Below, in pieces: positions 1-5,857 of a DNA stretch of 5,903 nt; the first letter of the stretch is position 1, and every line of letters begins with the position of its first letter. The DNA comes from an uncultured Gammaproteobacteria bacterium (GTDB lineage Bacteria; Pseudomonadota; Gammaproteobacteria; Nitrosococcales; Methylophagaceae). Position numbers and translations under genes: made by a program. Location: contig CAJXPP010000145.1 in NCBI GenBank assembly GCA_913058195.1, positions 1-5,903 on the forward strand, read 5' to 3'. The notes under the pieces are model-generated. The model saw nothing but the letters and a program-made list of their open reading frames with translations. It made no database searches and was not told the origin of the DNA.

Positions 1-35
1 GATCGTCGGCAGCGTCAGATGTGTATAAGAGACAG
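1..35 (+). other. Nextera adapter (sequencing artefact)
   Basis: Bases 3-35 match the Nextera read-1 adapter, ending in the 19-base Tn5 mosaic end (17-35). The two bases before it, 'ga', fit the last bases of an i5 index and agree with the index read at the other end of the contig. This is library DNA left in the assembly, not genomic sequence; biology begins at about base 36. An ATG at 19-21 inside the adapter opens a false chimeric reading frame on the plus strand to about 159, which should not be annotated. Confidence 0.98.
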
Positions 36-69
36 GCCCGTTTCATTACTTTACTATACAGCTAGGTAT

Positions 70-3000
70 TTATTTCAAATCTACCTGTACAGCAACATCA
101 CTACCTGTAGTTTCAACAGCAATGTAATACCAACCTACCGGTGGGTTATTCACTGTTAAGCTTTGCTGAGTTGTACCAGCAGTAGTTGACTTATGAGTAT
201 GGCTTGCAGCCGATGCCCAGCTTGTACCTGCATACAATTCAACTTCACCATTACCATGAGCAGTGTTTACTTCAATACTACTAATACCTTCATTGATGTA
301 AACATAGTAACTATTGTGGCCACTACCGGTACACAAGGCGTTACCTGACTCAATTGCACTGTAAGTATTTGCAGCTTTTGATAAACAAGCGTTCGCAACT
401 TCAGTAGGAGCTGGCGGCGTTGGAGGTGTTACCGTGCCTGATAAACTAACGGTAAAAGTTACATCCGCATAGTTACTATCACTGTCTAAAGTAATATATC
501 TCCAACCTCTATTAGCTGTTACTTGTAAAGATTGAGTTGTAGCAGAGCCTGTTGAAGAGGCTTGTGCATTAAGTGTCGTTGCCCAAGTATCTGCATTAAA
601 GTGGATACCTACCTCACCATTACCACCTGCAGTAGTTAAAAACAGTTGTGTATTATCTTCTTCAACCCAAACATAGTAAGAGCCACGTCCGCCTGCAACA
701 CACTCGTTTTTCTCAAGTGTTAGTTTACCAGTAGTAATGGTCGCTGCACCACAATCAGGTACGGTTACACCGCCACCATTAGTTGCATCGTTAGGATAAG
801 GGTCTGAGTTATCACCCATACCATCATTATCTGAATCTAACCACTCTGTTGCATCTGTTGGGAATGCATCTGCATTATCTCCGTAGCCGTCACTGTCTGT
901 ATCTAACCATTCAGTGCTATCAGCCGGGAATGCATCTGAATTATCGCCATAACCATCTAAGTCAGAATCGGCCCATTCAGTCGCATCTGTTGGGAATGCA
1001 TCTGAGTTATCGCCATGACTATCACCATCAGTGTCTAACCATTCGTTAGGGTTGTTAGGGAAGGCATCGCCATTATCCCCAAAACCGTCGCTATCGCTAT
1101 CAACCCACTCTGTAGCGTCATTAGGGAAAGCATCAACACTATCTAAATGACCATCGCCATCAGTATCTACATCACCGTTTGGCGTTGAATCGGCATTATC
1201 ACCAATACCATCACCATCAGTATCTTTAGTTTCTGCTGGGTCGTTAGGGAATGCATCACCATTGTTGCCTACACCATCCCCATCACTATCGCGGGTTTCT
1301 GTAGGATCAAATGGGAAAGCATCTTGGCTATCAATCACGCCGTCACCATCTGAATCAACAGGTGTTGTATTTCCGTCGGTTAAATCATTGGAAATAACAT
1401 AATCATTGCTGGTATTTTCTTCTGTCATTACGGCAACACCTAAACACTGATTATTTTCATCAGTTATTGCTGCGCGGCGGTTACCAAACCACTTCCACGA
1501 ACTGACACTATCGTAGCTCTCACCTGTTGCAAGGGTAGTAAAACCAAAACCAACATTTAACTCGCCAGTTTCATTATCAACACGATGAACACGTACTGGA
1601 TTATCGCTATTGTTGATAAATGAGAAGTCTGCTTCAAATGGACCGGTTAAATGCTTTTGCATAAGTGCACAACTACCAATAGTATTTGCTGCAGGGATCT
1701 CTTCCGCTGGTGCTGCATTAGCAACCATTGCTTGGTCTACAGTGAAGTTTGCAACAGGGTTATTTAGTATACCAACGCTTAAACAGTTTAAACTACTATC
1801 AGTTACCATTAAGCGACGATCACCATACCAAATGTCATTGCTATAAGTTGCACCAGGTTCTAAAACACCGTAACCATGAGTAAAGCCGGTACCACCACTT
1901 GAAGTGATTATCGACCCTTTAGTGTTATCAATTCTAAATAAACGCACTGGCGTATCTGAAGTATTGGTAATAGAGAACTCATGTGATTGGTCCATAATTA
2001 AATGAGGTTGCGCTAATGCACAGCTTCCCATTTGATTTACTTCAGGAATAGCTTCAGGAACAACATCTTTCACTAAATCTGCAGTAATAGTAAAGGTATT
2101 ATCATTTTCAGCCATAACTGCAACACCAATACAATTCATGTTGTTATCAGATAACATCATGCGATCGCCTACCGTCCAACTAGCTGAGGTATAAGTATCA
2201 CCATTATTTAATGTTTTATAATTCTTACCAAAATTAGCTGACCCTTTATTACTATCTACCCAGAATAATGACACAGGTGTGTCTGTGGTATTGGTGAAGG
2301 TAAAGTTAGTTTTATCGGCATCATAATAACGCGCATATTGTTGTACTAAATCACAACTTCCAATGGTATCTGCAGCCGGGGTAGCAGCTGGTGCCGGTGC
2401 CACAGTTTCTGAATTGGCCAACATATAGGCTTCAAATCCCGCACCAGTGCGTTGAACAGCCCCTTTAAGTGCAGCTTTGTAGGCATCGTTATCTCCTACC
2501 TTTAAGGTTGCCGCAATAAGCTCTATTTCATCTTTGTGTTCTTCACCTAAGTAACGCATAGCAAAATAGCCCCAAGGATACAAATTATCATATTCGTAAT
2601 CCATAAATACGACATTGTACAACGGTGGAATAGTCTCACCTTTTAAGGTATTTAAAGTACGCGTATGGTCTTTCCCCATTGCCATGTACTCAGCCATACC
2701 TTCAGCCCACGAAGCATTTGGGTTAAATGTTCCGTACGAGCCTGTTTTGTTATAGCGGCCATCAAGATAATGAACGAACTCATGCCTTAAGTTATAAATT
2801 TGATCAATATATTGACATGAACCGCCTAACCAAGAATCAGGACACTGCATCGCTATAAAGCGCGCTTGGTTGCCTTGTGCAGTCGGTGTACCTTCTAGGT
2901 ACATACCACCATTATCTGTGGAAATACCAAAAAACTCAGTTGCATACTTTTCATAATCTTCAGGACTAGCAAAAGCAACAACTTCAATATGTTCGTTCAA

Positions 3001-4494
3001 ATCACCAGTAATAGGTGTTCCGGCTGTATTGAAAAAGGCATGGAATTCAGTTTCTTGTAATGCCATATCAGCACATGATTGATCTAGTGTTGCTTGGCTA
3101 ATCGTAGATTGCGCTCTAATAGTAATATTGGGTGTACAATCGTGACTAACCGTTAGAATATCCTCTTCTTTTGGTGGGACAATACAATTACCAAATAATG
3201 GATCTCCTGCTTCACAAGCACGGCCAGCATTTTCTAAGTATTTTTTAGTTATAATGGTTTCAGTAGTTTCTACCGAAATAGTTTGGATTACTTTTTCACG
3301 CGTTTCCAAGATAGTGCTGTCAAATCTCGCTTTAGCTTCGTCAGTAGCAATTGATGCAATCTTACCCATAGCGATAAATGAATGTGGAATGATCCATTTC
3401 CTGTCTGCTTCAGCGGTCCAGCGCATATCAAGTGATGTTTCGCCTAAGAATACAAAAGATCGCATTACCGATAGCACATCAAGCATGTTGTCGTTATAAG
3501 CAGACTTTACTGGCGAGCTACCGTAATAAGCAGCATCAGCAATTGCTCCCATAAGAGCCATAGCGGTATCGCCACCATTACTGATACCAAAAGGATTGGT
3601 TTGCTCTGAATAGAATTGGATAATAGCTAATAGATGTGGCAAGTGATCTTTAAAGTAGCTAGCACTTTCACCTCTTCTAAAATTAGTCAATGCTGCTGCA
3701 TAACCTTCTTGAATGACACTACCTGCTGGAGCGATAAAATCAGTCATCTGAGAAACAGCTAAAAGTGCAGTACTTAACTCTGATGCTTCTGCATCAGTCA
3801 TTGGAGCTGCATGATAACCATAAGAGGCTAAAAAATATAATAATTGGTTTAAATCAGGGTCAGCTAAATCATCTGCCTTGGCCAGATAATGAATTGCTTT
3901 AGCGACTTCTGAAATTGGATCGTTGGTAGCGCCTGCAATACCAGAAAAATCATCATAGCTTGCTACCAATATTTCTGCGATAGCTGAACCATATTGTGCT
4001 TTTGAAGTAATACTCGCTGCAGGTACATCAATAACAACATTGGTGTTATAAACAATATAATCGCCCATTGGTGGCGGTATATCACCGCCTGTAACCGTGA
4101 CGGTAAGGCTGGTTTGTTCAATATTGCCATCAATTTTGAAATATCGTTGCCCTGCATGAGAAACAAAAGAAATGCTCTCTTCGTTAGTACCGGAATTTAA
4201 GCTACTTAACTCAACATTGCCGCTCCAGTCGTCACCGTCATAGAGTTTAATCCCAGCATCACTACCGTTGAATGTGCCACCTGACGTTGTAATCGTTACG
4301 TCACTATTTTCGTAAGGCACGGTGACATATAAATAATGCCCATAGTCAGTAATACAGTGTGTTTGGTTGGCAGGTACTTCACCTTGTCGGTCTAACGTTT
4401 TTGTGCCACACATCTCTGCAGCTTGAACTGTACCCATGTGTAACGATACGAATATCGCGCTAGCTAGTAATGTTTTCTTTGTTATTAGTTTCAT
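70..4494 (-). CDS. Secreted multidomain collagenase, peptidase family M9
   Basis: Predicted secreted zinc endopeptidase of 1474 residues that degrades collagen or gelatin outside the cell. Residues 1-25 are a typical Sec signal peptide (Lys-rich start, hydrophobic core, cleavage after VQA). Then come: PPC-like beta domain (about 29-136), M9 N-terminal activator domain (about 147-440), and catalytic domain (about 450-700). The catalytic domain has GISTDNGGMYLEG (523-535), HEFVHYLDGR (571-580; zinc ligands H571 and H575, catalytic E572) and EGMAE with E602 as the likely third ligand. After Ala/Pro linkers there are three VHL-like repeats (711-1038), nine TSP3-like repeats (1047-1241) and two PPC-like domains (1248-1352, 1370-1474). 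Vibrio enzymes usually have HEYVH; the Tyr-to-Phe change is conservative. It is much longer than simple Vibrio collagenases because of the added C-terminal modules. The start is fixed by the signal peptide; the Shine-Dalgarno is weak (purine-rich AAGAA close to the ATG). The stop is TAA, and only 34 genomic bases follow. Family assignment is strong; collagen as true substrate is inferred. Confidence 0.95.
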   Translation of the reverse strand: MKLITKKTLLASAIFVSLHMGTVQAAEMCGTKTLDRQGEVPANQTHCITDYGHYLYVTVPYENSDVTITTSGGTFNGSDAGIKLYDGDDWSGNVELSSLNSGTNEESISFVSHAGQRYFKIDGNIEQTSLTVTVTGGDIPPPMGDYIVYNTNVVIDVPAASITSKAQYGSAIAEILVASYDDFSGIAGATNDPISEVAKAIHYLAKADDLADPDLNQLLYFLASYGYHAAPMTDAEASELSTALLAVSQMTDFIAPAGSVIQEGYAAALTNFRRGESASYFKDHLPHLLAIIQFYSEQTNPFGISNGGDTAMALMGAIADAAYYGSSPVKSAYNDNMLDVLSVMRSFVFLGETSLDMRWTAEADRKWIIPHSFIAMGKIASIATDEAKARFDSTILETREKVIQTISVETTETIITKKYLENAGRACEAGDPLFGNCIVPPKEEDILTVSHDCTPNITIRAQSTISQATLDQSCADMALQETEFHAFFNTAGTPITGDLNEHIEVVAFASPEDYEKYATEFFGISTDNGGMYLEGTPTAQGNQARFIAMQCPDSWLGGSCQYIDQIYNLRHEFVHYLDGRYNKTGSYGTFNPNASWAEGMAEYMAMGKDHTRTLNTLKGETIPPLYNVVFMDYEYDNLYPWGYFAMRYLGEEHKDEIELIAATLKVGDNDAYKAALKGAVQRTGAGFEAYMLANSETVAPAPAATPAADTIGSCDLVQQYARYYDADKTNFTFTNTTDTPVSLFWVDSNKGSANFGKNYKTLNNGDTYTSASWTVGDRMMLSDNNMNCIGVAVMAENDNTFTITADLVKDVVPEAIPEVNQMGSCALAQPHLIMDQSHEFSITNTSDTPVRLFRIDNTKGSIITSSGGTGFTHGYGVLEPGATYSNDIWYGDRRLMVTDSSLNCLSVGILNNPVANFTVDQAMVANAAPAEEIPAANTIGSCALMQKHLTGPFEADFSFINNSDNPVRVHRVDNETGELNVGFGFTTLATGESYDSVSSWKWFGNRRAAITDENNQCLGVAVMTEENTSNDYVISNDLTDGNTTPVDSDGDGVIDSQDAFPFDPTETRDSDGDGVGNNGDAFPNDPAETKDTDGDGIGDNADSTPNGDVDTDGDGHLDSVDAFPNDATEWVDSDSDGFGDNGDAFPNNPNEWLDTDGDSHGDNSDAFPTDATEWADSDLDGYGDNSDAFPADSTEWLDTDSDGYGDNADAFPTDATEWLDSDNDGMGDNSDPYPNDATNGGGVTVPDCGAATITTGKLTLEKNECVAGGRGSYYVWVEEDNTQLFLTTAGGNGEVGIHFNADTWATTLNAQASSTGSATTQSLQVTANRGWRYITLDSDSNYADVTFTVSLSGTVTPPTPPAPTEVANACLSKAANTYSAIESGNALCTGSGHNSYYVYINEGISSIEVNTAHGNGEVELYAGTSWASAASHTHKSTTAGTTQQSLTVNNPPVGWYYIAVETTGSDVAVQVDLK
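73..387 (-). other. Second C-terminal PPC-like domain of the collagenase
   Basis: Encodes residues about 1370-1474, the end of the protein. It has C1370 and C1388, SYYVYINEG, IEVNTAHGNGEVELYAG, QQSLTV and GWYYIAVE. The protein ends within the last strand (VQVDLK), so there is no added sorting tail such as a GlyGly-CTERM. Export past the outer membrane probably relies on type II secretion, which is inferred, not seen. Confidence 0.8.
439..753 (-). other. First C-terminal PPC-like domain of the collagenase
   Basis: Encodes residues about 1248-1352: C1248 and C1265 pair, SYYVWVEE, LFLTTAGGNGEVGIHF, SLQVTANRGWRYITL. This is the usual PPC beta-sandwich pattern and aligns by eye with the domain at 73-387, sharing SYYV, GNGEV, (Q)SL-V and GW-YI. 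A Pro/Thr-rich linker separates the two. Likely substrate-binding or solubility module of the secreted enzyme. Confidence 0.8.
772..1356 (-). repeat. Thrombospondin type-3-like calcium-binding repeat array
   Basis: Nine tandem units (residues 1047-1241) of the form D-x-D-x-D-G-x-G-D-N-x-D-A-F-P-x-D-x-x-E-W-x. Eight are 22 residues (66 bases); the third (1091-1109) is only 19 and lacks the AFPxDxxE part. The Asp spacing is the classic TSP3 calcium-binding loop, so the array is predicted to be a calcium-stiffened arm between the VHL-like modules and the C-terminal PPC domains. In DNA, units 4-8 (838-1167) are visibly close copies with the same AFP core. This is expected to expand or contract easily and may be mis-assembled from short reads. 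Confidence 0.92.
1381..2364 (-). repeat. Three tandem VHL-beta-like domains in the collagenase
   Basis: Encodes three diverged repeats, residues about 711-806, 822-921 and 939-1038, each preceded by an Ala/Pro/Glu-rich linker. Each opens with GSC(D/A)L and closes with NC(I/L)(G/S)V, giving a likely disulfide per repeat (C714-C788, C825-C904, C942-C1017). The shared core is N(T/N)(T/S)D(T/N)PV, then a strand ending in Asp, a Gly turn, L-x-x-G-x-x-Y, Trp, G(D/N)R, and (S/T)D. This order resembles the eukaryotic VHL beta domain (core pattern N-R-S-x-x-V, L-x-V-W, Y-x-T-L-x-x-G, G-H-x-W, D). The repeat structure is seen directly; the VHL relationship is inferred by eye. Alternative: another immunoglobulin-like or beta-sandwich binding module. 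Confidence 0.7.
2770..2784 (-). other. Zinc-binding active site HEFVH of the M9 peptidase
   Basis: Codes for residues 571-575. H571 and H575 are the expected zinc ligands and E572 the general base. The following YLDGRY is characteristic of M9 collagenases. The third ligand is most likely E602 (codon 2689-2691) in WAEGMAEYM, 27 residues after H575, close to the spacing known in this family. All expected catalytic residues are present, so the enzyme looks active. Confidence 0.9.
4087..4410 (-). other. N-terminal PPC-like domain of the collagenase
   Basis: Encodes residues about 29-136, directly after the signal peptide. The segment has the PPC (bacterial pre-peptidase C-terminal) pattern: an early Cys pair (C29 and C47), HYLYVTVP, a VTITTSGG strand, GIKLYDGDDW, and a final GQRYFKIDG strand. 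The two C-terminal domains show the same pattern and the same Cys spacing (17-18 residues). PPC-related domains of clostridial collagenases bind collagen. Binding here is inferred. Confidence 0.7.
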
Positions 4495-4500
4495 TATTCT

Positions 4501-4556
4501 TAAGCCTATTTTTATTATGCGATTAGGTAAATCGTCCGTGTAGCAATTTAGGCTTA
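4501..4556. repeat. 8-base inverted pair in the collagenase leader
   Basis: TAAGCCTA (4501-4508) and its exact complement TAGGCTTA (4549-4556) are 40 bases apart. One copy is about 7 bases from the collagenase start codon and includes its ribosome-binding zone. If transcribed together they could close a long stem over the start, or serve as two operator half-sites. Chance is not excluded. Confidence 0.3.
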
Positions 4557-4561
4557 TTGTT

Positions 4562-4567
4562 ATTATA
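4562..4567 (-). promoter_or_regulatory. Candidate -10 element (TATAAT) for the collagenase
   Basis: A perfect sigma-70 -10 hexamer on the minus strand, placing a start near 4555 and a leader of about 60 bases. The bases at the expected -35 position (about 4584-4590) are GC-rich and do not resemble TTGACA, and there is no extended -10 TG. If used, it would need an activator. In AT-rich DNA such a hexamer can occur by chance. Confidence 0.35.
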
Positions 4568-4590
4568 TTACCCTAACTGCATCTAACGCG

Positions 4591-4659
4591 TACATCCGTC
4601 GCTGTTGAAACGTACACTTTTATACATCCCGGATACAGTTATATAATATTCTGTATACA
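4591..4659. promoter_or_regulatory. Cluster of five helically spaced TACA motifs
   Basis: TACA on the plus strand (TGTA on the minus) starts at 4591, 4613, 4623, 4634 and 4656, so gaps are 22, 10, 11 and 22. These are all near multiples of 10.5-11 bases, one helical turn. Two copies extend to TACATCC (4591, 4623). The cluster sits just upstream of the TATAAT, where an activator would bind. No known regulator is recognised; the functional reading is inferred. Confidence 0.3.
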
Positions 4660-4667
4660 ATATTCAA
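4638..4667 (-). promoter_or_regulatory. Alternative promoter candidate for the collagenase
   Basis: On the minus strand TTGAAT (4662-4667) lies 16 bases before TATATA (4640-4645), or 18 before TATAAC (4638-4643). This is a reasonable sigma-70 match and would give a leader of about 135 bases containing the TACA cluster and the inverted pair. It competes with the TATAAT at 4562. Confidence 0.3.
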
Positions 4668-4855
4668 GCATAAACAAAATAAGAATTTTTTCGTAGTTTA
4701 TTAATAAAATTTTTATTCACTGTTATCAATATGTTGCAAAGTGATAAAAATAGATAATGATTTGGCGTTTTCTGAGGGTTTTCATTTGAGACTACTAATT
4801 TTTACACTAGAAATGATTTGACAATAACTGCGAAGCGGACTCAATTGTGTGGTAA

Positions 4856-4873
4856 ATCGATATCCCTATCGAT
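4856..4873 (-). terminator. Weak hairpin after the His-rich protein gene
   Basis: ATCGATA and TATCGAT form a perfect 7-pair stem around a 4-base loop, 8 bases past the TAA of the upstream gene. The stem is AT-rich and is followed by only a short T run (TTTA), so it is a poor intrinsic terminator. It may be an RNA 3'-end stabiliser or chance. Confidence 0.3.
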
Positions 4874-4881
4874 AACTTAAA

Positions 4882-5346
4882 TTATTGGTTACCTTCACCT
4901 TGCTTCTTTGGAAGTGGTTTTTTAGGCTCTCCGGGAGGAATAATTGAATTATCTTCTGGGTGTCTACGAACTTTTTCATGCTCATGCCCGTGATGTTTGG
5001 CATGACGATTACCATCATGATCTGCAGGCTTACTATGTTGACGCTCATTATTGTTGACGGTGAGTTCAGTTCTAGCCACCTTAGTATCTGTAACATTAAG
5101 CGTTGAGCTACCTTGCTCATTTAGAGCTACTTTTGGTGGTTTTGATATTGATAAGTCAATACTGTCTGGCTGAGGCGAGTTAACGGGTTTCTCATCTCTA
5201 TTTACCAAGGTACTCTCAAGCTGAGATTTTTCAGCGTTTTGCAGGTCATTATTTGTCAAATTAGCTGACTGATAGGCATATATTGATATCACCACCACAC
5301 AGGTGCCAACAAACAACAAAGAACCTTGTTTCTTAGTTATTTTCAT
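4882..5346 (-). CDS. Membrane-anchored protein with histidine-rich tail
   Basis: A 154-residue protein that I do not recognise. After MKITKK a hydrophobic stretch (about residues 8-25) forms a signal anchor or uncleaved signal, so the rest probably faces the periplasm. Residues 30-100 are polar, rich in Asn, Ser, Gln and Asp, and look disordered. Residues 104-129 hold eight histidines (H104, 110, 115, 118, 119, 121, 123, 129), including HAKHHGHEHE, suggesting Zn, Ni or Cu binding. The tail (136-154) is Pro/Lys-rich (PPGEPKKPLPKKQ). The start is well supported: a GGAG Shine-Dalgarno lies 7 bases before the ATG. It lies between glpK and the collagenase on the same strand, with its own gaps on both sides. 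It could be a metal-buffering protein or simply a low-complexity lineage-specific protein; no function is claimed. Confidence 0.75.
   Translation of the reverse strand: MKITKKQGSLLFVGTCVVVISIYAYQSANLTNNDLQNAEKSQLESTLVNRDEKPVNSPQPDSIDLSISKPPKVALNEQGSSTLNVTDTKVARTELTVNNNERQHSKPADHDGNRHAKHHGHEHEKVRRHPEDNSIIPPGEPKKPLPKKQGEGNQ
4960..5037 (-). other. Histidine-rich segment (possible metal site)
   Basis: Codes for residues 104-129, where 8 of 26 residues are His, mixed with Asp, Glu, Lys and Arg. Such segments in periplasmic or membrane proteins often bind transition metals. There is no fixed motif that identifies a family. Confidence 0.6.
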
Positions 5347-5353
5347 ACTGCTA

Positions 5354-5357
5354 CTCC
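5354..5357 (-). promoter_or_regulatory. Ribosome binding site GGAG of the His-rich protein gene
   Basis: GGAG on the minus strand (CTCC on the plus), 7 bases before the ATG at 5344-5346. This is ideal spacing, supports the chosen start, and supports the ORF being real. I see no convincing -35/-10 pair between here and the terminator at 5433. Confidence 0.7.
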
Positions 5358-5432
5358 ATCAAAAAAACGGTATATTGAATACAATAAACTAACATGTATT
5401 TTAATTTTGATGCAATAACAATTAATAAAATG

Positions 5433-5463
5433 AAAAACTAGCAGGATTAATTTTTGCCTGCTA
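5433..5463 (-). terminator. glpK: Intrinsic terminator downstream of glpK
   Basis: On the minus strand TAGCAGG (5457-5463) pairs perfectly with CCTGCTA (5439-5445) around an 11-base loop, then after one G comes TTTTT (5433-5437). This is a plausible rho-independent terminator about 85 bases past the glpK stop. A second possible fold exists: the 12-base palindrome CTGCTATAGCAG (5458-5469) shares the first arm and would compete with it. Confidence 0.6.
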
Positions 5464-5547
5464 TAGCAGATAAAACCTGCGAAGAAATATTGCGTTAGCG
5501 ACGTCATTGAACAACGCGTACGTTAACTTTCTCAATGAAAATCACTA

Positions 5548-5857
5548 TCAAGCTAGGCATTTTTTAATAGCGTTTTGCCAAGCAGATACTAAAATAACAG
5601 CATTTTCTGCTGATATTTTATCTTGAAAAATTTCTGATTTTCCGTGTAACACCTTCGGCAGATGTTCAGCTTGCCAAATTTCTTGGCCTATTGCTGCTAA
5701 GATTGTGGCACCAAGTACCGTTGATTCAATATTCTCTGGTCTCTCAACAGTAATACCTAACAAGTCAGCCTGAAACTGCATTAAAAAATTATTAGCACTT
5801 GCCCCACCATCAACTTTTAACAAACTAATTTTTAACTGGCTCTCCTGCTCCATTAAC
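5548..5857 (-). CDS. glpK: Glycerol kinase, C-terminal fragment
   Basis: The last 102 codons of a glycerol kinase (FGGY carbohydrate kinase family), which phosphorylates glycerol to sn-glycerol 3-phosphate with ATP in the cytoplasm. The family is usually about 500 residues, so roughly four fifths is missing beyond the contig end. Visible marks are VDGGASANNFLMQFQADLLG (the conserved nucleotide-binding motif), VERP, then T-x-LGA-x-x-LA and a closing AWQNAIKK helix, all in the order seen in E. coli GlpK. The C-terminus lacks the short acidic tail of the E. coli protein. The apparent upstream residues MCIRDR are translated adapter (5857-5874), not protein; the native sequence visible begins LMEQES. 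The stop is TGA at 5548-5550. Another FGGY kinase is possible but less likely, given the NNFLMQFQ match. Confidence 0.88.

Larger units (their letters stand above)
4495..4881. other. 387-base intergenic region upstream of the collagenase
   Basis: AT-rich with no convincing gene. Reading towards the collagenase, it holds a small hairpin after the upstream gene (4856-4873), an imperfect AT hairpin (4709-4751: 12 pairs with one bulged T and an 18-base loop), a possible promoter at 4638-4667, five TACA motifs (4591-4659), a consensus TATAAT (4562-4567), and an 8-base inverted pair (4501-4508 with 4549-4556) in the presumed leader. No RNA gene is recognised. Confidence 0.7.

Noticed and set aside
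849..1049. Plus-strand open frame of 66 residues
   Set aside because: It is antisense to the TSP3 repeats; its His/Leu/Tyr repeats are the mirror of the Asp-rich repeat codons. Similar antisense frames at 1610-1846 and 3254-3499 are rejected likewise.
838..1167. Regular 66-base repeats that could be taken for a CRISPR or satellite array
   Set aside because: The repeats are in frame, lack unique spacers and encode TSP3 units of the collagenase.
3963..4166. Minus-strand open frame of 67 residues inside the collagenase
   Set aside because: It is an out-of-frame shadow within the M9 N-terminal region, with no features of its own.
4709..4751. AT hairpin as a terminator of the His-rich gene
   Set aside because: The stem is almost all A-T with a bulge and an 18-base loop, and it lies about 130 bases past the stop; recorded only as structure in the intergenic region.
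4752..4770. GATAATGATT resembling half of a Fur box
   Set aside because: Only the first ten bases fit; the rest diverges and no second half-site follows.
4866..5120. Minus-strand open frame overlapping the His-rich gene in another frame
   Set aside because: It has no good ribosome binding site and no recognisable features, while the 4882-5346 frame has an ideal GGAG and a clear membrane segment.
5299..5316. Possible lipoprotein cysteine (C16) in the His-rich protein
   Set aside because: The residues before it (V-G-T) do not fit a lipobox well (Thr at -1), and the hydrophobic stretch continues past the Cys, which fits a membrane anchor better.
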